NCBI GenBank assembly: GCA_024362935.1
Contig: JANCRA010000006.1
Coordinates: 35,085,924 to 35,149,923, forward strand
Source of the DNA: Setophaga petechia
Lineage: Eukaryota; Chordata; Aves; Passeriformes; Parulidae
Direction of reading: 5' to 3'
Length of the DNA stretch: 64,000 nt
The position numbers and the translations under genes were made by a program. Position 1 is the stretch's first letter. Each line of letters opens with the position of its first letter. Positions 32,651-42,995 of this stretch are shown here, piece by piece. Below the pieces are notes generated by a model, which worked only from the letters and a program-made list of their open reading frames with translations, was not told the origin of the DNA and made no database searches.

Positions 32651-34582
32651 ATGTCATTTGGGGTGAAAGTTTGCCGGTATTTCTGGTCCCTCGGGGTTTT
32701 TGAAGCTTTAATACCTTTGTGGTCCCTAGGGTTATTTCCTTACCCAAAAATAGCTCTGGTGTTGTCCATAATAAGTAGCTTCTGTAAGCAGGGGGCACAA
32801 ACCAGAATAGTCATTGGGCTGGTCTTATGTGTGCTGATTTGTCGGAGGTTTATGGAAGACCTTGTTTCAGGAATGTATGGATTGCTGTCATGGCTGTGTA
32901 CTCAGTTTGTTTGGGGAGAAGAAGGGGAAGGGGCTTCTCAGCTTTTGTCTTCCTTCTTCTCCTCCAAATTGTTGACATCTCTATTAGGAAATGTTGAATT
33001 TCCCCTGAGTTTAAAAGAAACCATCTTTCTGGCATTTAATTTATTAATCCTTTCCTATACTGTCTGGAGTGTATATAAAATGAAAGCCGAGATTTCTAGA
33101 GGGGTTAGAGAGACTCCTGATTCAGGAGTAAAACAAAGCAGGAAAAATCTTGACTGGAGTGGGAAATGGGAGGATATGGGCCAGACTTTAAAGGAATTTG
33201 CTGATCCTATAGACTGGGACCTTCCATCTGATCAAATTCAGAACCCAGTCGAGGTGGCAAAGTATTTGAGGGAGAAGTGCCGTGGTAATAATAAAGAGGA
33301 AAGACTTACTGCAGTGAGCTGGGCCTTGGCGTTTGTTTACCGTACTCTGCTAGATACTGTGGAGCAGCAGATAGCAGAAAGGGAACAGGGAGATAAGTTA
33401 GTTACTATCCCAGTGACCCAGGCTGCAGCTAACATCCCAGGCTCCAGGCTAGCAGCTGAATCAGACAACAGGCCCCAACCCATGGCTGTCGCAGCTAATA
33501 CAAGAGGTGGAAAGTGTAAAGACAAGACCGATCGAAAGGTGGAGGATGATGATGATGATGCAGGAGAAGGACCCTCACCAAAATCAGAGGCCACATCAAG
33601 GGGCACAGATTCTGGAGCTAATATTGACTCCTTTTCTCTGAAGGACCTCAGAGGCCTAAGAAAGGATTACAGACGACAACCTGACGAATCTATAATTAGT
33701 TGGTTAGTCCGCCTTTGGGATGCTGCAGGGGAGGTTACGATTTTGGATGGTACTGAAGCGAGGCATTTGGGATCCCTGTCGCATGATACTGTCATCGATC
33801 AAGGTATGATGAGCAGGGCTAGCCCTCACAGCCTCTGGGATCGGGTCCTGGAGAGTGTAGCACAAAGATACTTATGTGCCGATGATCTCTATATGCAGCA
33901 GAAAGGGTGGAAGACCATAGAGCAGGGGATCCAACGCCTGAGAGAAATGGCGGTGGTAGAGCTCATTTTCTCAGATGATATAACAACTAGGAATCCGGAC
34001 CTGGTACCATGCACACCTGTAATGTGGAGGAAACTTGTGCGACTTGGGCCACCTGAATACGCTTCTGCTCTGGCAATAATGAAGCGGGATGATACATATG
34101 AGACTGTGCTTGATATGGCGAAGAAGCTTCGAGCGTATGCAGATGCTGTGCATGGACCAACTCATGCCAGAATTGCAGCAGTGGAAACACAACTGCGGGA
34201 ACTAGAGGACAAAATAGAGAAGAATCATAAGAAACTCCGGGAGGAGATTAAGGAGGACCTTATTCAAATCTCGGCTGTGCAAATTAGAGGTCCTGGTATC
34301 CAACGCTGGCGCTCCTTTGATGGCGAGAGAAGGTACACCCCACGGGTTGAGTTGTGGGCCTTTCTGCGTGAGTCTGGAGAAGACATGAGAAGATGGGATG
34401 GAGAACCCACTGCTGCTTTGGCACAACGGGTGCGTGATTTGAAGAGAAGAGGAAGTATCACCAAAAAGAGGGCAGCTCCGGTTGCTCGCAGCCGAGATGT
34501 TAAGTATGACGATGACATGTCCGATCCCCTTGAAGGAACTTCTAAGGCATACACCCAAGGAAAGAAGGACAATCTGGCTTAG
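32651..34582 (+). CDS. gag: Gag polyprotein of the young provirus
   Basis: Structural polyprotein, 643 residues, fully open. ATG 32651 is the first in the frame after the leader. The N-terminus lacks the MG myristoylation signal. It has hydrophobic, membrane-like segments at about residues 8-44, 52-67 and 123-142. An acidic run (EDDDDDAGEG, around residue 300) follows a Thr/Ala/Pro-rich linker. The capsid-like middle has SWLVRLWDAAGE and QRYLCADDLYMQ. A coiled coil is likely at about 504-537, and the tail is basic. No CCHC zinc knuckle is seen. It ends in UAG (34580-34582), and pol continues in the same frame, so readthrough is the likely route to Gag-Pol. The antisense relative keeps the hydrophobic N-terminus. 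Confidence 0.88.
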   Translation: MSFGVKVCRYFWSLGVFEALIPLWSLGLFPYPKIALVLSIISSFCKQGAQTRIVIGLVLCVLICRRFMEDLVSGMYGLLSWLCTQFVWGEEGEGASQLLSSFFSSKLLTSLLGNVEFPLSLKETIFLAFNLLILSYTVWSVYKMKAEISRGVRETPDSGVKQSRKNLDWSGKWEDMGQTLKEFADPIDWDLPSDQIQNPVEVAKYLREKCRGNNKEERLTAVSWALAFVYRTLLDTVEQQIAEREQGDKLVTIPVTQAAANIPGSRLAAESDNRPQPMAVAANTRGGKCKDKTDRKVEDDDDDAGEGPSPKSEATSRGTDSGANIDSFSLKDLRGLRKDYRRQPDESIISWLVRLWDAAGEVTILDGTEARHLGSLSHDTVIDQGMMSRASPHSLWDRVLESVAQRYLCADDLYMQQKGWKTIEQGIQRLREMAVVELIFSDDITTRNPDLVPCTPVMWRKLVRLGPPEYASALAIMKRDDTYETVLDMAKKLRAYADAVHGPTHARIAAVETQLRELEDKIEKNHKKLREEIKEDLIQISAVQIRGPGIQRWRSFDGERRYTPRVELWAFLRESGEDMRRWDGEPTAALAQRVRDLKRRGSITKKRAAPVARSRDVKYDDDMSDPLEGTSKAYTQGKKDNLA

Positions 34583-37500
34583 AGGGGCCCTGCCTCTAGC
34601 CAGGAAGAGGCACGGGAAAATCGGGTTTTTTGGAAGGTGTGGATCAGATGGCCTGGCACATCAGAGCCACGAGACTATGAAGCACTGGTTGACACTGGAT
34701 CACAGTGTACCTTAATGCCATCAGAATACGTGGGGACAGAACCTGTTTCCATTGCTGGAGTGACGGGGGGATCACAACAGTTGACTTTGTTGGAAGCTGA
34801 GGTGAGCTTGACTGGGAAGGAGTGGCAGGAACATCCAATTGTGACTGGTCCAGAGGCTCCGTGTATTTTGGGCATAGACTTCCTCCGGAATGGCTATTAC
34901 AAAGATCCTAAGGGATTCAGGTGGGCTTTTGGAATAGCTGCAGTGGAGATAGAGGGTATTAAACAATTGAATACCTTGTTTGGACTATCAGAGAACCCAT
35001 CTGCAGTAGGACTCTTGAAGGTAGAGGAACAACGAGTACCAATTGCCACTTCAACAGTGCACCGCAGACAGTACCGGACGAATAGAGATGCCGTGATCCC
35101 CATCCACAAGATGATTCGAGAGTTGGAGAGCCAAGGGGTGGTCAGTAAAACCCACTCACCCTTTAACAGCCCTATCTGGCCTGTGCGAAAATCTGACGGA
35201 GAATGGAGATTGACTGTGGACTATCGTGCCTTGAATGAAGTGGCTCCACCACTGAGTGCGGCTGTACCAGACATACTGGAACTGCAGTACGAGCTGGAGT
35301 CCAAGGCAGCAAAGTGGTACGCGACCATCGATATTGCTAACGCGTTTTTCTCCATCCCTCTGGCAACAGAATGCAGGCCTCAGTTTGCTTTTACATGGAG
35401 GGGAGTGCAGTATACCTGGAACCGACTGCCCCAGGGGTGGAAACACAGTCCTACCATCTGTCATGGACTGATCCAGGCTGCACTAGAAGAGGGTGAGGCT
35501 CCAGAACATTTACAATATATTGATGATATCATTGTTTGGGGGAACACGGCAATGGAAGTGTTCGAGAAAGGAGAGAAGATCATTCATATTCTCCTGAAAG
35601 CTGGATTTGCCATTAAGAAGAGCAAAGTCAAGGGACCTGCCCGAGAAATTCAGTTTTTGGGGGTGAAGTGGCAAGATGGACGGCGTCAGATTCCTGCGGA
35701 TGTTATTAACAAAATCACTGCTATGTCCCCACCAACTGATAAGAAGGAAACACAAGCCTTCTTAGGTGCTATAGGTTTCTGGAGGATGCACATCCCCGAG
35801 TATAGTCACATTGTGAGACCCCTTTATCTGGTTACCCGCAAGAAGAATGACTTCCATTGGGGCCCTGAGCAGCAGTAAGCGTTTGTCCAAATCAAGCAGG
35901 AGATCGCTCATGCTGTAGCCCTTGGTCCAGTTAGGACGGGACCAGATGTGAAGAACGTACTCTACTCTGCGGCCGGGAGCCATGGTCTGTCCTGGAGCCT
36001 TTGGCAGAAGGTGCCTGGCGAGACCCGAGGCCGACCATTGGGATTTTGGAGTCGGAGCTACAGGGGGTCTGAAGATAACTATACCCCAACAGAAAAAGAA
36101 ATTTTGGCCGCCTATGAAGGAGTCCAAGCCGCCTCGGAGGTGATTGGTACAGAGGCACAACTTCTTCTGGCACCCCGACTACCGGTGCTGGGATGGATGT
36201 TCAGAGGAAAGGTTCCCTCTACCCACCATGCCACCAATGCTACTTGGAGTAAGTGGATTGCCCTCATTACGCAGCGCGCTCGAATTGGGAAGTTAAATCG
36301 CCCTGGGATCCTGGAAATAATTACAAATTGGCCCGAAGGTGAGAGCTTTAGTGTCGAGGATGAGGAACAAGAGCCAGTGACCCGGGTTGAGGAAGCTCCA
36401 CCATACAATCAGTTGCCAGCAGAAGAAACACATTACGCTTTATTCACCGATGGTTCTTGTCGCGTCATAGGGATGAAACGGAGGTGGAAAGCAGCTGTAT
36501 GGAGTCCCACTCGACGGGTTGCGGAGGCTACTGAAGGAGAAGGTGAATCCAGTCAATTTGCTGAAATCAAAGCTATTCAACTGGCCCTAGGTATTGCAGA
36601 GAGAGAGAAGTGGCCAAGGCTCTATTTGTATACCGATTCTTGGATGGTAGCCAACGCTCTATGGGGATGGCTGAAGAGATGGAAAGAGGCGAACTGGCAG
36701 CGCAGAGGAAAACCAATTTGGGCTGCGGAAGAGTGGAAAGATATCGCTACTCGGTTAGAGAAGTTACCTGTGAAGGTTCGGCATGTAGATGCCCATGTCC
36801 CCAGAAGTAGAGCTAATGAAGAGCAGCAAAACAACCAGCAAGTACATCAGGCTGCAAAGATAGGGGAGTTGAAGATAGATCTCGACTGGGAGCATAAGGG
36901 AGAGTTATTCTTGGCACGATGGGCCCATGATGCCTCAGGCCACCAGGGTAGAGATGCTACCTATAAATGGGCACGAGACCGAGGGGTGGATCTAACCATG
37001 GACAGTATCTCTCAGGTTATTCGTGATTGTGAGACGTGCGCTGCCATTAAGCAGGCCAAACGGCTGAAGCCCCTCTGGTACGGTGGGCGGTGGTCTAAGT
37101 ACAAATATGGGGAGGCCTGGCAGATTGACTACATCATGCTGCCTCAAACTCGCCTAGGCAAACGTTATGTACTAACCATGGTAGAAGCCACCACGGGATG
37201 GTTGGAAACCTACCCTGTGTCTCATGCCACAGCTCGTAACACTATCTTGGGCCTTGAAAAGCAGGTCCTTTGGAGGCACGGTACTCCCGAGAGAATTGAG
37301 TCGGATAATGGAACTCATTTTAAAAACAATCTTATTAATACTTGGGCTAGGGAACATGGCATCGAGTGGGTATACCATATCCCCTATCATGCACCAGCTG
37401 CAGGGAAAGTGGAAAGGTATAATGGATTGTTAAAAACCACCTTAAAAGCATTGGGTGGGGGGTCTTTAAAAAACTGGGAGCAGCATTTGGCGAAGGCTAC

Positions 37501-37762
37501 CTGGTTAGTTAACACTCGAGGTTCCACCAACCGAGCGGGTCCTGCTCAGTCTGAGCTCCTTAATATAGTAGATGGGGATAAAGCCCCAGTGGCCCATGTC
37601 AGAGGTTTGTTGGGAAAGACAGTATGGATCAACCCTGCCTCGAGTACAGACAAACCCATCCGTGGGATTGTTTTTGCTCAAGGACCAGGTTATACGTGGT
37701 GGATAATGCAGAAAGATGGAACCACACGGTGTGTACCTCAGGGAGACCTGATTGTGGGATAA
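34583..37762 (+). CDS. pol: Pro-Pol of the young provirus, one in-frame stop
   Basis: It reads in the gag frame. Protease: VDTGSQCTLM with the catalytic Asp at 34691. Reverse transcriptase: about 35.0-35.6 kb with YIDD at 35516-35527. RNase H: from FTDGS (Asp at 36449). Integrase: zinc region with HDASGH and CETC (37028-37039), then catalytic Asp 37127, Asp 37304 and Glu 37412, exactly DD35E spacing. A single TAA at 35876-35878, between RT and RNase H, interrupts the frame. The antisense relative has a sense codon there. Downstream the frame is open to 37762. No dUTPase or env is seen. It is therefore defective for a full-length Pol as read. Confidence 0.88.
34591..34657 (+). promoter_or_regulatory. 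Candidate readthrough stem-loop/pseudoknot
   Basis: TGCCTCT (34591-34597) and AGAGGCA (34606-34612) form a perfect 7-bp stem 8 nt after the gag UAG. The loop bases GCCAGG (34599-34604) are complementary to CCTGGC at 34652-34657. The arrangement resembles gammaretroviral gag-pol readthrough signals. The stem's six-base core persists in the antisense copy, but the loop pairing there has a mismatch. Confidence 0.55.
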
Positions 37763-37799
37763 GGCTCATATATGAATGTCATTGTTTGCTGAATGTGAG

Positions 37800-37880
37800 A
37801 GAGAAGGAAACTGTAAGTGTCAAAGGTCTGAGCAAGTAAGATGAGAGGAATGCGTAAGTGTCAAAGGTGTGAGTAAGTGA
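37800..37880 (+). repeat. Short direct repeats before the polypurine tract
   Basis: Two copies of GTAAGTGTCAAAGGT(C/G)TGAG lie between the pol stop and the 3' LTR. Confidence 0.7.
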
Positions 37881-37916
37881 AATGAAAGTTTTTATTGTAT
37901 GTTCACGATATGGGAT

Positions 37917-37927
37917 AAGGGGTGGAG
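37917..37927 (+). promoter_or_regulatory. Polypurine tract of the young provirus
   Basis: AAGGGGTGGAG directly precedes the 3' LTR. The same word is present at the matching place in the antisense copy. Confidence 0.75.
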
Positions 37928-38546
37928 TGTCGTGGGATGACCGCTTTTATCCCAATATCGTGTATTATGTCTGGCAGCTGTGTTTTTTTTGTTTTTTTTC
38001 TCTCTCTCTCTCTACCCCCCCCCCCCCCCCCGGCCATCTTGCCAGGGCGGGGAGGGAGGAGGGAGGGGGACTGGGTGCACTTTTGGGCTTTGGGCTTTTG
38101 CTTTTGGCTGCTTGGCTGGCTGGCCTGCTCGCTTCTGCTTGCTACCTCGCTTGCTTGCTACTGCCTAGCCCTAGCTGATAGCTGCCTTTTTTTTTTCCCT
38201 TTGCTGCTTTCTGCGCTGTTTTTTTTTTCTCTTTTTTTTCTTTCGTCTTCTCTTTCTTAACCTCCCCTGAAGATACTGGACCGGCTCTGGACCTGACCTG
38301 GGACGTCCGACGTCCGGCGGGATCTCTGGAGCCTGCGAGAGAAGCGTGGCACCCTCCACAACACTGAACTGGTTTTCTTTTCTTTTCTTGTGTTGGGGAG
38401 TGTTCTTTTGTTAATTGTCAATAAATAGGTTTTGTTTTCCACTTTGCTCCTCCGAGGAATTCCTTCCCGAACCCGGTGTTTGGGGGGAGGGGGGGGGGGG
38501 GACTCCCTTTTGGAGATTTCCCCTAATTTTGTCCTGAACCAGGACA
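37928..38546 (+). repeat. 3' LTR of the young provirus (619 bp)
   Basis: By eye it is the same as the 5' LTR except C17 instead of C19, one T run longer by one, and G13 instead of G12. AATAAA is at 38420-38425. Confidence 0.95.
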
Positions 38547-38551
38547 CATCA
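38547..38551. repeat. Target site duplication CATCA (right)
   Basis: It matches 31915-31919. It belongs to the YIDD-coding sequence of the older provirus on the minus strand. Confidence 0.95.
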
Positions 38552-39487
38552 ATATATTGCAGATGTTCTGAAGCCGCACCCTTTTCCAGTGCAGCCTGGA
38601 TCAGCCCATGGCAGATGGTGAGGCTGTGCTTCCACCCCTGGGGCAGTCGGTTTCAGGTGCACTGCACGCCTCTCCAGGTGAAAGCAAACTGAGGCCTGCA
38701 TTCTGCTGCCAGAGGAATGGAGAAAAATGAATTGGCAATGTCTATAGTGGCGTACCACCTTGCTGCCTTGGACTCCAGCTCCTACTGGAGTTCCAGCATG
38801 TCCGGCACAGCAGCGCTCAGTGGTGGAGTCACTTCATTCAATGCATGATAATCCACTGCCAGTCTCCATTCTCCTTCAGATCTACGCACAGGCCAAATGG
38901 GGCTGTTGAAGGGTGAGTGGGTCTTGCTGACCACCCCTTGGCTCTCCAGCTCACCAATCATTTTGTGGATGGGGATCACAGCATTTCGATTCATTCGGTA
39001 CTGTTGGCGGTGCACTGTTGAGGTGGCAATTGGCACTCATTGCTCTTCAACCTTCAGGAGCCCTACTGCAGATGGGTTTTCTGACAGTCCAGGCAAGCAG
39101 TTCAACTGCTTGATACCCTCTGTCTCTACAGCAGCTATTCCAAATGCCCATCTGAGTCCCTTTGGGTCTTTGAAATACCCACTTCGAAGGTAGTCTATCC
39201 CCAGAATACATGGGGCCTCTGGGCCAGTCACAATAGATTGTCTCTTCCACTCATTCCCAGTCAGGCTCACATCAGCTTCCACCAAAGTGAAATCCTGGGA
39301 TCCCCCTGTCACACCGGCAATGGAGACAGACTCCGTCCCCACGTCTCGACGGAATTAATGTACATTACGCACCAGTATCAACCAAAGCTTTATACTCTTG
39401 TGGTTCCGATGTGCCAGGCCAACGAATCCACACAGACCAGAAAACACGATTTTCCCTGGCCTCTACCAGGCTAGAGGCAGGGGGCCC
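38547..39487 (-). pseudogene. pol: Old provirus: protease and RT N-terminal half
   Basis: The minus strand encodes the region after the protease motif, GPEAPCILGIDYL, the linker, then RT with IPIHKMIGELESQGVVSK and the fingers/palm, up to ...HLQYID at the insertion point. A stop near 39037 and frame changes interrupt it. Confidence 0.8.
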
Positions 39488-41440
39488 CTCTGAGCCTGGT
39501 TATCCTTCTTTCCCTGGGCATATGTCTTGGATGTTCCTTCAAGGGGATTGGACATGTCATCATCATACCTGGCAGTTCGGCTACGGGCAACTGGAGCTGC
39601 TTTCCTTCTGGTGGAACTCCCTCTCTGAGCCCTGTCTTCCTTCAATTCATGCACCCGTCGTGCCAGAACAGCAGTAGGTTTTCCATCCCACCTCCTCATG
39701 TTTTCTCCACAATCACGCAGGTAGAATCACAGCTCATTTCGTGGAGTGTACCTTCTCTCACCGTGTGGGAAACGTCTGCCTTGGGTACCAGAACCTCTGA
39801 TCTGCACTGCTGAGATTTGGAGAAGGTCTTCTTTAATCTCCTCTCTGAGCTTCTTATGATTCTCCTCTATCTCATCCTCAAAGTTCTGCAGATGTGTTTC
39901 TACTGCTGCGATTCTGGCCTGTGTTGGGCCATGCACAGCATCTGCATATGCTCGGAGCTTCCTTGCCATATCCAGCACAGTCTCATCCCTCTCATCCCTC
40001 TTCATTATGGCTAAGGCAGAAGCATGTTCATGTGGCCCAAATCGCACAAGTTTTCGCCACATCACAGATTTGCAGGATACCAAGTCTAGGTTCCTAGTTG
40101 TTACATCATCTGAGAAGATAATCTCTGCCACTGCCATTTCTCTCAGGCATTGGAACCCTTGCTCTATGGTCTTCCACTGTGTTTGTTGCATATAAAGATC
40201 ATCTGCACACAGGTATCTTTGTGCAACACTATCCAAGACCCGTGACCAGAGGCTGCGTGGATTAGCCCCCCTCATCATTCCTTGGTCGATGACAGGATCC
40301 TGTGACAGGGACCCCAAATGCCTCGCTTCAGTGCCATCCAGAATTGTAGCCTCGCCTGCAGCATCCCAGAGATGGACTAACCAACTAATAATTATGGATT
40401 CATCAGGTCATCAGGTGTAATCCTGCCTTAGGCCACGAAGGTCCTTCAGGGAAAAGGACTCAATACTTGCATCTGATCTTGCACCTGCTGCTTTGACTCC
40501 TAATTTTATCTCAGGAAGCATTGAGGTTCCTTCTCCTGCATCATCATCATCATCATCATCATCCGCCGGTCGATTGGTCTTGTCCGTGCATTTCCCACTT
40601 CTAGTGCTGGTAGCAACAGCCAAATGTTTAGTTGCTGGCTTAGGCTCACTGTCTGGTTTGGCTGCTGGCTTTGAGCCTGGGTTGTTGGCTACAGCTTGAG
40701 TGACTGGGATAGCTGATTTATCTCCCTGCCCCCCTGCCTCTGTCTGCTGCCCTACAGCATCTAGCAGTGTTTGATAAGCATAGGCCAGGGCCCAGCTCAC
40801 TGCAATGATCTTTCTCTCCTTAGGCTCATCCTGGTACTTCTCTTTCAGATATCTCCCCACCTCAGCTGGGTTCTGAATTTGTTCATGGGGAAAGTCCCAG
40901 ACTAGAGGGTCAAAGAATTCCTTCAGGATTTGGCCCATATCCTCCCATTTCCCATTGGGTCTACTCCTGGGTCAGGGGTCTCATCAGCCCGTCTAGAAAT
41001 CTCAGCCCTCATTCTAGAGAAGCTGCTGACTGTATAGAGGAAGGTTATCAGATTGAATACTAGAAAGATGGTTTCTTTAACATTGAGAGGAAACAACATC
41101 CTTCACTAGTGATTCAACCGATTCACAGAAGAAGGAAAGCAAAGGCTGAAAAACCTCATTCCCTGCTGCTCCTCCTCTAATAAACTGAATGCATAACCAT
41201 TGCCAGCAACCATTCATACCTGGAGCAGACCCCAGCATGTTTATAAACTTCTTACAAATCATTGCCACCAAGCCCAGCAGGATAGCTATTCTGGTCACTG
41301 CCCCTCTGCTATAAAAACTACGTATTAAGGACAATACTAGAACTATTTCTGGATAAGAAAGTAAACCTAGGCACCACAGAGGTATTAAGATCTCAAAAAA
41401 CCCTAGGGACCAGAATGCAAGCCTTCACCCCAATAGACAT
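39488..41440 (-). pseudogene. gag: Old provirus: gag, broken
   Basis: The start codon is on the minus strand at 41440 (MSIGVKAC). Open pieces are 41334-41077 (hydrophobic N-terminal part), 40938-40411 (Asp run, SFSLKDLRGLRQDY), 40317-39727 (capsid-like, coiled coil) and 39699-39463 (tail). At the gag-pol junction the UAG of the young copy is a sense codon (CAG) here and the frame then changes by an added base. Confidence 0.8.
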
Positions 41441-41538
41441 TATGAGTTCAAAAACCATGGCTATTAGCTGCTTTAAACAAACACAGAGTAATGGCAACCA
41501 AAATGCAGTCAAAACGGTTTTTTCCACTCTCTCTCGAG

Positions 41539-41556
41539 CCCCACGTTGGGTGCCAA
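41539..41556 (-). promoter_or_regulatory. Lys-type primer binding site of the old provirus
   Basis: On the minus strand TGGCACCCAACGTGGGGC is one base away from the known tRNA-Lys(1,2) site used by foamy and Mason-Pfizer-type retroviruses. It abuts the right LTR. Confidence 0.7.
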
Positions 41557-42149
41557 TATTTTATATTGGTTCAGGGCAATATTTGATAGAGAATTTCCAA
41601 AGGAGGGCCTCTCCACAAAGCAAACCCACACGGCCCTTCCCCTCAGCCGGTTCGGGAAGAATTCCTGAGAGAGAAGTGGAAAGAACCTGTTTATTTGACA
41701 GGCACAGCACCCCCAGCACACAAAATGAACAATACCGGGTGACACCGCTCTGAAAAAGATGACAAATTCAGAAAGTGTCTCTCGGGAGATGGGAGAGGTG
41801 GGGTGGTCGCTCTGTCCTCAGTCCCTCCAGCGCTGGGGCAGCTGCTGCAGCCACAAGGTGTGAACTCTCCGTGTTCCCAGGTCCCAGTCTGGAGCAGGTT
41901 CAGGATGGCCGAAGAAAAGAGAGGAGAAACAGTCCAGGAAGCAATTTGGACTGTTTAGCTAAACTAGCTAGGAGCAAAACCAAGCAGGAGCAAAGCAAGC
42001 AAGAGCAAGCGAGAGAGAGAGAGCAAAAAACAAAAGCAGCCAAAGCAAAAGCCACAGCCTCTGTGTCCCAGCCACGCTGATAAGAAAACCAAAACAAAAC
42101 TTTCACTCTTCAGGGCCAGTCTTAATGGTACAGAACAGAATATCCAACA
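41557..42149 (-). repeat. 5' LTR of the old provirus
   Basis: On the minus strand it would start TGTTGGATATTCTG and end near CCTGAACCAATATAAAATAT. The middle resembles the left LTR only loosely (CTGTTTATT, AGATGACAAA, CAGTCCCTC(C/T)(A/G)GCGCTGG). The outer edge is approximate. Confidence 0.6.
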
Positions 42150-42703
42150 TTAACAGTACACATGAATGGGGACACAAGCATCATAACGTCACCCTAGGAC
42201 AGGATTTCGAGTTGATAGCAGAAACATGGGGAGGAAAGTTGCAGGGGAGGAAAGTTTAGAGTGTTAGAGTTCAAGATCTAGAAAAAAATCAAAGTAGTTC
42301 CAATGGTAAACAAGAAGTTGAGGATGCAGTGTTGAAGGTTTGTGTGTCATAACATGATTGGCTAAGGAAGCTTACACTGTAGCATGATGTGGGAATGCAG
42401 GAAATTCCTCTGGCTGCCCTGCAGGACTCGAGACCCTGTCAGAAGGCTCAGAGGCCTTGGCACAGAGCCCAAGACTCCTGTGCCTTTGATTTAGCCCTTG
42501 GAAAAAACAATTACCAACCTTGTGTGAAGAATGACAAGCCACAAAAGTTTAAGTAGAATGATAGTGAATTTATCACAGAGTGGGAAAATAGATTTTTGGG
42601 GTTTTTAGAATGGGGCTTCAGGGGGCAAGATGGAGGAATATGGCCATGTCCAGCTTTTCTCCTTCTTCTTCTTGGCCTCCATCTTCTGCTGTGATGTTGG
42701 CAC
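42150..42703. other. No gene seen
   Basis: AT-rich unique-looking DNA. No LTR ends or coding match was found. Confidence 0.4.
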
Positions 42704-42995
42704 TGTTAGATTGGTTTAGAGTAGAAGCTCACTGTCTAACGTAGACGATAGGTATTGGAAGGTAATTGTAAATATTGCACACGTCGTTGTTTTTAGTATA
42801 AAAAGATAACAGTGCCCTGGGGGAGGCAGAGTGCCTTAGACTGTCTTGCTGAGCGGACCTCGGCAGGACAGGAGAAAAATATTTATAGATAAGATACAAT
42901 AACCAACCTTGAGACCGAGAAACAAAGAGCTTTGACTCCTTCTTCGACCTCCAGGCTGGGAAAAGAGACTTTCTAACTTATCTTGGGGTCACTCT
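42704..42995 (+). repeat. Candidate small LTR with TATA box
   Basis: It begins TGTTAGATTGGTTTAG, has AGTATAAAAAGATA at about 42797 and an ATACAATAACC polyadenylation-like word further on, in the spacing of a compact LTR. The right end and target duplication were not established. Confidence 0.4.

Larger units (their letters stand above)
31920..38546 (+). mobile_element. Complete young ERV-L-like provirus without env
   Basis: The element is 6,627 bp. It has LTRs 31920-32538 and 37928-38546, leader, gag, pro-pol and polypurine tract, with a 5-bp duplication at both ends. The order gag-pro-RT-RNase H-integrase without env, the YIDD motif and the 5-bp duplication fit class III/ERV-L-type elements. 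The two LTRs appear to differ only in homopolymer lengths, so insertion was recent. Pol is interrupted by one in-frame stop. It sits inside the older antisense relative. Confidence 0.92.
28349..42149 (-). mobile_element. Old ERV-L-like provirus, antisense, interrupted twice
   Basis: On the minus strand the order is 5' LTR (about 42149-41557), primer site, gag, protease, RT, RNase H, integrase, polypurine tract, 3' LTR (29014-28349). It is a diverged relative of the sense provirus nested inside it. It is interrupted by the LTR-like insert 30484-30981 and by the full provirus 31920-38546. No env is present. Many stops and frameshifts make it a fossil. The flanks just outside the two LTRs do not show a matching duplication. 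Confidence 0.8.
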
